A stretch of DNA of 64,000 nt from Tubiluchus corallicola (taxonomy: Eukaryota > Priapulida > Priapulimorpha > Priapulimorphida > Tubiluchidae): NCBI GenBank assembly GCA_030141605.1, contig JAQGDQ010000367.1:62001-126000 (forward strand), given 5' to 3'. The notes beneath the pieces were generated by a model. The model had not been told where the DNA came from and did not search any database. It worked only from the letters and a program-made list of their open reading frames with translations. Below are positions 24,701 through 33,700 of this stretch, in pieces. Position 1 is the first letter of the stretch. Each line of letters starts with the position of its first letter. The translations under genes were made by a program, and so were the position numbers.

Positions 24701-27700
24701 TCTGTGTCTCTCTCTGTCTCTCTGTGTGTGTCTCTCTCTGTCTCTCTCTGTGTCTCTGTGCCTCTCTCTGTCTCTCTGTGTCTCTCTCCGTCGCTTTCTG
24801 TCTCTTTGTGTCTCTGTCTGTCTCTCTGTGTCTCTCTCTGTCTCTCTGTGTTTCTCTCTCTGTCTCTGTCTCTCTCTGTCCCTCTGTGTCTCTCTCTGTC
24901 TCTTTTTATGTCTCTGTCTATCTCTCTGTGTCTCTCTGTCTCTGTGTGTCTCTCTCTGTCTCTCCATCTGCCTCTCTGTGTCTCTCTTTGTCTCTCTGTG
25001 TCTCTCTCTGTCTCTCTCTCTCTCTCTGTCTCTCTCTGTGTCTCTCTCTGTCTCTCTGTGTCTCTCTCTGTCTCTCTGTGTCTCTCTCTGTCTCTGTGTG
25101 TCTCTCTCTCTGTCTCTCTCTGTCTCTATGTGTCTCTCTGTGTCTCTCTCTGTCTCTCTGTGTCTCTCTCTGTCTCTCTGTGTCTCTCTCCGTCTCTCTG
25201 TGCCTCTCTCTGTCTCTCTGTGTCTCTTTGTGTCTCTGTCTGTCTCTCTCTGTCTCTCTCTCTCTCTGTTTCTGTCTCTCTCTGTGTCTCTTTCTCTGTC
25301 TCTGTCTGTCTCTGTCTCTCTCTGTGTGTCTCTCTTTCTGTCTCTCTGTGTCTCCATCTGCCTCTCTGTGTGTCTCTCTCTCTCTGTCTCTCTGTGTCTC
25401 TCTCTGTCTCTGTGTGTCTCTCTCTCTATCTCTATGTGTCTCTCTCTGTCTCTCTGTGACTCTCTCTGTCTCTCTGTGACTCTCTCTCTCTGTCTCTCTG
25501 TGACTCTCTCTCTCTGTCTCTCTGTGTCTCTCTCTGTCTCTTTTGATAAGGAGGTTACCATAGCAACACATAGTAGCAGCTTACTGTATGTATTATCAAT
25601 TATTAGCTTATTATTATTTACTATAGTGCGACTTTTCATTGAATATTGGCGAATAAAAAATAGTCGTGGACGTAAAGAATTTGTTGTTGCCTTTTTGCTA
25701 TTTTGAAAATTTGCGATTATAAGCGTCAGCGCCCTGATTCTCGTTAGAGTTTAGTTGAATATGGTAGTCGGTGTATATGCGTATATCTTTACGAGACGGT
25801 GGAAACCTGGCGGTTAAATACAATATGAGCGAATGGCTTGAAACATACGTTACACAGAGTCCGAGGCAGGGTCGTACTGGCCTTTGCTGCGTTTCTTAAC
25901 CAGTTTTTTTGTTAACGCCCGTTGTTAGTAAGCAGAAGTCTGGTTGTCGAAGTTGCCACACCAAGGTATTAGTAACTAACTAACTATTAACTTGAATTGA
26001 TTTGAGGAAAAATATCAGGGACTGACAACTATTCGCCTGTTGAATACAAGACCACACAAAGCTGTGCGCGTTTTAAAAATTGGCTCGCAACATCTTATAT
26101 TCGATGCTCACGGCGGTTTCAACACAATTTCACAAATAGTGCCTTGTCTCGCCTTGCCCGCCTTACTTTAGAATCTTGTTTAGCAAAGCGATACTAAACC
26201 TTTTTGATTGAAGTCTATTTTTCAGTCAAGACAGTGGGGCCCTCCTGAGGCCCCCGTATTGATCCACGGGCCATAGGTATATAGCCCGAGCACTTGTACA
26301 CGAAACTGTTATTATGTACATGAAATTAGTCCGTGTTTTATACAGATTATAAAAATCACTATGTTGTAATCGTCACAGGGGCCCTTCGAAGGGAATGCGG
26401 CCCCTGATGAGGGGCCTGGTTGCTAGGAGTGCCCAGGTTGTACACGAAACTGTTATTATGTACATGAAATTATTCCGTGTTTTATACAGATTATAAAAAT
26501 CACTATGTTGTAATCGTCACAGGGGCCCTTCGAAGGGAATGCGGCCCCTGATGAGGGGCCTGGTTGCTAGGAGTGCCCAGACATTTAAAGCCAGTCCATT
26601 ATTACTATAAACATTGACGTTGCTGCACTTTGTATCGATTCTAATGGCAACACCGTCATCCAAAGCGAATAGCTAAATATAGGTCAAGGTTGTGAAAATG
26701 GCAAAAAAGAGCAACTTTGGCTAAAAATTCTGGACTCTTTGGAGATCGCTGGCCAAAATTTTATTTCATGCATTTGTAGGACTAGTCAAGCTGCAAATAA
26801 AAATATATTGATTAGTCCCCCAATACCCGCCCCAGTGGAGTTATGGGGATTTCAAAATGGCGTCTAAATTCAGCAGCAGCAGACACGTATCTTTTGCAAT
26901 CTGATGACACCAACTGAAAAGGAGGTTCAATTTGGCAACGATAATGGTACGGTAGGGTAAGACCCCTACTATATATATCACCAATTAACTAGTGCTGGAT
27001 CGCTCATTTACTGTCTGTAATAACGTGAGAAATAATGGGCAATTTTTTACGCCAAAATGGCCAAAATCCGAAAAAAATCAAAATGGCGGCTTTTCTCAGA
27101 AACGGCTCATTTCTGAAATCTAATATTTTGGCTGTGGAGTACATCTGAGGGGACCATCAAACCCTGTGAATATGAACAAAATCGGTGATTTGTCACCTTC
27201 CACTATTTTGCTGATTTTCTCACGGAATGACTCTTAAATATTTAGCCATATTTGGTTATATAGGTGAAAATCTTCTAGCAACTGTTCGCAGTGTGATGTC
27301 CTCACCCTACCTTGCTGATCCCGGACAGTATCGGCATGGAAGCATGGTATTTTTTGATGTTTTGGGATTGTACATGGTTTTGTATCCGCAGCGCATGGGC
27401 ATGATTGTTAACGGACTAGTTTTAGTGGCAGTGACGTTTGGGATTCTGCGTAAAATTTTCGACCGATCTACTACTGGTGAGCTAATTTAGTTAATTTTGG
27501 ACCTTGGTTTTTGTTCTGTTTTTAAAGTTTTGTTATTTTGTGTTTTTGGCTGTCTGTGTGTGTGCGTGCGTGCATACAAGTGTGTATGTGGGTGTTTGCT
27601 TCAAGTCACCTCATTACTAAAATATTAAACTAAATACAGTAATTATTACAAGATAACATGGCTTCTCTTCCGTGGCTTGGTGTGCCTATCATTTTTATGC

Positions 27701-30700
27701 AGAAAGAAGCAACTTCAAGATACAGCATAACAGAAACTATGCTCTTTCCTAGTCTTTCCTTATTAGACTGACGGTTAATGGACTCAGTCGCTTAATTGAC
27801 GTAAAACACCTTGAAGTGTTCAAATGTATAAAAAAAACTGCCGGTAATTGACTTAATATTTTTACTTCTTGCACTTAAAGTAAGACACTTGTGTGTACCC
27901 AAGGAGCTTTTGGAATGCTTTTAGTGCAATGTAGACCTTGTGCACTAAAATATACACAGAAACAGCTGTGTTAGGTACAGCTTTGTTTATAAGCAGGTAC
28001 TTTGCGTTTATCATATGCACTAATATGTTAATGTAGTGGTTTTGCTTTGAATCTGTCATCTGCTTATGTGCTGCAGTTAACCATATTGTTTCTGGAAACT
28101 AACATTTAATCGGTTGCCTAGCAGTTTGCTTTTGAAACTCCTGCTGCTTTTCACAAGGTCATCACCAACTGCAGCTCAAGCACTAGGTGACTAGCAAGAA
28201 ACGAGGCAACCGACCTTGCATGAATTTTTGCAATTTTTAATGGTAATAATCAGATTTTTAGGATTTTTTCTTTGTTATTAATTCACTTATATAAATTATG
28301 CTTCTTAAATAATTGCAAGTAGGTATTTTTGACATTCATTTAAAGCCTTTGCAATGCGTACAATGCATACTTGTATAGTAGTCATATACTAAACCTGGCA
28401 GCTAATTGACTCACCTGGCAGCTAATTGACTCATTCGGTTAATTGGGTTAAAACACTTCCATCCCAAAGTGAGTCTATTATGCAGCGCCTACTGTAATAA
28501 TAATAGTAGTGCAGTAACAACAGTAACAGGAAGAACTAATAAATGTTTTTATTGGTTTTTATCTATTTCATTTAGTGTTTACATGTATAAATTTTTCTTG
28601 TTATTTTAGGCTATCATGGATTTGCTTACTTTTCCCAACTGCTGCGAATGATATTAGTGATTTTCTGCTCTTGGATGGCCACTGCTGCCATCTGTTCTGG
28701 ATTAGCAATTCTTCTTACTGTAGCTGGGTGTAGCATGTCCTGGTTTACAAGATCTTACCTTATAGGAGGCCTTTATGAAGCACCGGCTTTAATTGCTGCA
28801 ATTGGTGTTCACTGTGCAGCAAAGCATTACTTGTTTCGAGTAAGGAAGTTTCAGAAACATTATATAATTTGCGATTCTGCAAACAAGCAAATAAAGAAAT
28901 GTATCGGTTTGGTTTATTGAAACACTTTTACCTTTGATTTCTATAATGTCTCGCACATACTAATTACTTATTAATTATTTATGATTCGGATAGCAATATG
29001 TATTAACTAATGGCACTTAAAACCAGCCTCAGTACTAATGTTTTTGTGTTTTCTCCCCTTTGGCTAGGTCTCGTTTCAAAAATTTAGTGTTTATGTGTTT
29101 ATTCCATCAATGATTTACAATCTTGAAACAAGGATTATGAATACCATTTACTTACGGATAATTCTAGAATTTCAATTAATTACAAAATATTGTCTAATCA
29201 TTCAACTATTACTTGCTATTACTCTAATATTAATAAACTAGCACTTACAATTATTACATAAATGATGGATTAATGTGTTATAAGTATATAATTAAGGCTT
29301 GCCTTGAATTCAGTGGGCTGAGGGATCTGGTGCTAATGGTGTTGGACTTGTAACTCAACCAGTCCCATCTCAATTCCAGCATCACTCCCAACTTTTTCAC
29401 ATTTTTTTTCTCTGTCAGGTTTGTTTTCAAAAACTTACTAATTGTTGTTTGCTTCATCATAAATTTTTATTTAATAACGAGTATTATATGCATAGAACTA
29501 ACTTTTATTTTCTCACATTTTTTATTATTGTGAAAGTTCCACATGTTTCTGTGTTTCAGGAAAGTACTGGAATTTTCTAGTCTACTTTTTTTGTTGGTAA
29601 TGAAACTGGTCCTGTCTCTGATATTAATACTTCATTGTTAGTAAAAAGATAACATAATTATGAATTAACTATGTTGTTGCAATTAAATAAATTATATGTT
29701 GTTTTTGTAGAATAAAGAGTTGTGGAAACTGGAACACATTCACTTTGATGCAACGATAGTAATATGGTCACTTATCCTTGCTGCATTTACCTACAACGGA
29801 CTTTGTTCTGCCTATGTTTCATTAGTTTGGGTGTTTTTTCCATTGATTCTTCGTGACAGATTGCTCACATGGCTTCAGTTATTTGTTAAAGGTCAATATT
29901 TGTCTGTACTTGAAAGTGACTTACTTTTCACTGCATGTAATATAATTGTGTACATGTGAGTGATGATGTTTATACGATGATCTCACTAGCTGCAGTTGAA
30001 ATGATAAGGCTAATGGAATTCATGCTTGTGCATTTTCAATTGCATGGCATGTATGTAACATGCGACATATTAAGCGACATGCATTTCTAGTAGGCAAAAT
30101 TTAACTGGATTCAACACCTTTTGGAGATCAACCAAAAAATGTGCAATTTTAAATAAATATTTTTTTCCAAATTCGGTGAATTTGTATGTTTAACAATTTT
30201 ACACCTTCATTTTGTCATTTTGTTCAGGTATGCTTACTTACACGGTTCATTTATCATTTTTTATTTTGTTTCAGCAAGAACCGATGTATTCTTATTTTTC
30301 TACTTGTTGTCTTTGACATTCCCATTTCTCATCACCTGTTACCTGCTTGTTGGTGTTTACCAGTTCTTCATACCTGTTCTGGGAAGAACGGGAACGGAGA
30401 CGGTGCCGGATTTAGTCATTGCACACGTAGCTGCACTTTGCGTCTACATTAAAACAAATTTTGTAAGTACTGTAAACTTGTTTTTATAATAAAGATACAA
30501 TATAACATCATTATAGTGAACCTACTAGAGATGCCATAAAATGTACTCTGCAACGAGGTACTCTATAAGCATTCGCGGCTAATCATATGTATAGGACAAC
30601 CATGTATTAATAATGTACAATGTGTGGCTTCATAGATTATGTAAAGTACTTGTAGAAGATGCCATCTAGTATCAACTACTTTAGAGTATATTCAAATTCA

Positions 30701-33700
30701 ATGAAGCATGTTTTATGTAATTTCATTAAACCAAGAATTCATATTAAATTGTGTGTACACGTTCACTTGTAAATGTACGTGTTCTTGTGTTATGTACATG
30801 TTCATTAAAGCCATTGAAATTAAAAAAAGCTGTCAATTTTGTTTACTTAAAATTTCTATTTGTATGTTGTATAAAAAAAATTTGCAGGTTAAATTTAACT
30901 GTAAATTAATTTGCAAGCGTCTGGCAAAGGTAAAGAACGCAATAAAACTTATGAGTACATAGTAGTGCAAGCAATGGGCCCTGATAAAAGATCTGCTATA
31001 TGCAATAATCGAGTACGTTGTATTCAAAACTATTATACTAGTTAACTATGGCCATATTACGTTGACAACACCGGTTCTTATCTGATCACCGAAGTTAAGC
31101 AATGTAGAGCCTGGTTAGTACTTGGATGGGTGACCGCCATGGAGCCTTCGGGATGCCCACACTGTATCTCGACACTAGGCGGAGGAGCTGTACAAGCAGC
31201 CAACGGCTAGAGGGCAGAGGAGGTCAAGTGGCCCAACGGCCACGTGTACAGGAGTAAACCTTCCAAATCAGGAATGGAGCCCCGAAGGCGTCCCAGTGCA
31301 GCATGCTCACTGACTCCGGCAGCTCCTGCAGCCAACCTGGTGCCAAATATATCGCTCTGCTTTCCTTTGGACTACACCAGGGAGGAACAGAGGGGTTCCT
31401 GTTGTCTGGGCAACTCAGGATCTCCATTCACCTGGCCCAGGCGGGTGCCCTGGAGAGGCCCCTCCAGTGGTTCAAGGATCGGATTGCTCAGCCACAGTCA
31501 ACGCTGCAGCTCCATCAATGTGATCAATAACTGACTCTCTCGGCGCACACTCCATTGTCTTCCGAGACAGAAGGATGCCAACAATTCTAGTTAAATAAAT
31601 GATGAAAGTTCTTTTTTTCTGAGTTGCCGATGTGTATGCAATAAACTATGTCCACTATAATGGTGTTATACTGTAGTTCTCGCTGTGCAGTTACATTAGT
31701 TCCAACCTTTCTTGTATCAAGCAAGGGTGGTTTTTAAAGAGTCTTTTTGAATAACTGTAGCTACCAGAGAGATTCTTAGCTTTTGCTAGAACAATTTGTT
31801 TAACCAGTGCACAGCATACACTAAATGTTTTAAGCTTTTTGATGGTGCCTTTGTTTAATCATTATGTTTTAGTTTGCAATCAATTATTTTGTTTTGCTAG
31901 ACAGTACAGGAAAGTCACAGTGAGCGGTGAAGGTATAGTTTAGTGCAAAACCGGCCCCAATCGTAAATTTTAGGTCAAAACAATCTACTCTTTAAAATGT
32001 TGAAAGGAAACACACTATTTTTTCACAAAAGAGTTACGTGAAAGAATTATTAACACAAAAACACAATATCGTGTTCGTGCCACTAGTTCTTCGCTGTTGC
32101 ATGCATTTCGCCACTCGCTAGTTAGCTGGGCACTGCATTTCGAAAACACGTTGCATGAAAAACATTTGCTGTACCTCTCAGTTCAGATGTGTTAGTTTGT
32201 AACAAATTACACACATTCGACTGCTCATGTGTGAGCACAGCAGTAAATTTTTAATTTGAATTTTTATCTTAAACTTGCCTAGTTTTAGTACAATGCTCTG
32301 AATGTCTTGTAGTATACTGTACTTCAATTTTCGCTTTTGCGAACGCATGCAACACACTCGTGGACTATTTTTGCTGTTAAAAATTATGTTAGTTTGTGAT
32401 GTCATCAATAGTTGGGCTCACCTGCCGTTAATGAAGTTTTTAATCTATTATTTAATTATCAGAAAAGCTTTTGCAGTATTAATTGTGTTAAGATGTATAC
32501 TTTTTATCGGACTTGAAAATGGGATAGTATATGAAAAATCATCCTGGCCTCCTTTAAATGTATTTTGTTTGTTTTTGCAGCTAAGTTTGGTATTCGTCAC
32601 GCGTAGCATGAAGAAGGTGTTAACAGCGTTGCTTCTCTTCTCTGTAATCACCTATGCTTTGGTACTTTTAACACCACTGAGCTTTCCGTACGGTTCGAAC
32701 CCAAAGAAGCCAACACCACAGCGTAGCATAATACACGTATGTAATAGGCAATAAATATGTGACTCTTTTCTTACCTTGATGTCAATTTTTTTTTTGTAAA
32801 AACGTTATAGTTTTGATCAGGGGCCTGCCAAGAGGATTTGTGTGGCCCGCGAAGAGATTTGTCAACCTAATGAAAGTGCGGCCCGGGCGATTAATTGAGT
32901 GTATCCAGCTGAAGTCCGTGCCACGATCCCAAGGATAGTGTGGGTAGTTTTTTCTACTAGATCGGATGCCATTAACCCTTACAAGATGGCTGTGTGATAC
33001 ACATTATTAATATGCATTGTAATGAAATTACACTATCTGTCCTGAAAGTAGAGATATATGGTTTGTAATATAAATTTTAATAACTTCTAAAATAGTTTCT
33101 AAGTGTAGTAGTAATGATGTACGCAGGTCGGATGAAAAAAAAATCGTTATTAGGTCTTTGTGTACTTGGCTCCTTGATCAAACTGCCTGTGGCCTGCAGG
33201 AATTGCGGGAAAGTTTAATGTGGCCCGGCTAGTCAGATAATTTGCACCTACCCCTGGTTTTGATGTTTAAAAGTTTAGATCTCTTATCTTTAACTGTATA
33301 TGTAACAAATAGTTTTTCTTAGCTAAACGTCTTGTATTGTTCATCTTTAAAGTAACTATACGAAAAAGCACCACTCATTGCAAACAAATTAACGTCATAT
33401 TAATTATAATTCGTAATGCGTAAGTAATGTGTGCTTGAAATGACGTAATCTTAAGAAACCGTTAAAGTAAAATGGAAAGTGTTTTGCTGCGGGAAGACAC
33501 TTGCTACCATCAAAGAAAGTAATTCAGCTTTATTTGTTTTATTTAATTAGTGTTGTACACTTAAAGAATTTCACATACGTTATGCTATTGCTTATGCTAA
33601 ACTTAAAAATTAAAGAATTACACATAGGTTATGCTATTGCTTATGCTAAACTTAAAAATTAAAGAATTAGTCCCAGAATTTGGCGCCTTAAGCAGCTGCC

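Larger units (their letters stand above)
23783..27233. mobile_element. 3.45-kb long-TIR DNA element at a TTAA target (Kolobok- or piggyBac-like) in ERMP1 intron 5
   Basis: The left end GAGTCATTCCGCGAGAAAA and the inverted right end GAGTCATTCCGTGAGAAAA are bordered by TTAA on both sides (23779-23782, 27234-27237). The inverted match continues inward for about 450-500 bp: the left part 23783 to about 24280 pairs with about 26735-27233, including CCAAAATCCGAAAAAAATCA and AAATCGGTGATTTGTCACCT. TTAA targets are known for piggyBac and Kolobok; the terminus does not resemble the CCCT of piggyBac, so Kolobok is favoured by inference. The interior has a 1.1-kb TCTCTG satellite, a 144-bp tandem duplication and no transposase. 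The right end stops 26 bp before the exon 6 acceptor position. Confidence 0.8.

Noticed and set aside
24366-25706. Open frames of up to 446 codons over the TCTCTG array
   Set aside because: They exist only because a 6-bp-period repeat has no stop codon; composition is extreme and they lie inside a transposon in an intron.
30220-30489. ERMP1 exon 9 starting near 30229 (in-frame RYAYLHGSF…)
   Set aside because: That acceptor gives the wrong phase with exon 8; the acceptor TTTGTTTCAG at 30274 gives phase 1 and joins [13 protein letters not shown].
31043-31165. Functional 5S rRNA gene
   Set aside because: The 3' third does not match 5S and the sequence runs directly into a repeat body; there is no T-run terminator at the expected place.
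32302-32580. Coding extension upstream of ERMP1 exon 10
   Set aside because: The frame is open by chance through the repeat; the intron 1 copy of the same repeat is clearly intronic, and a good acceptor precedes LSLVFVTRS.
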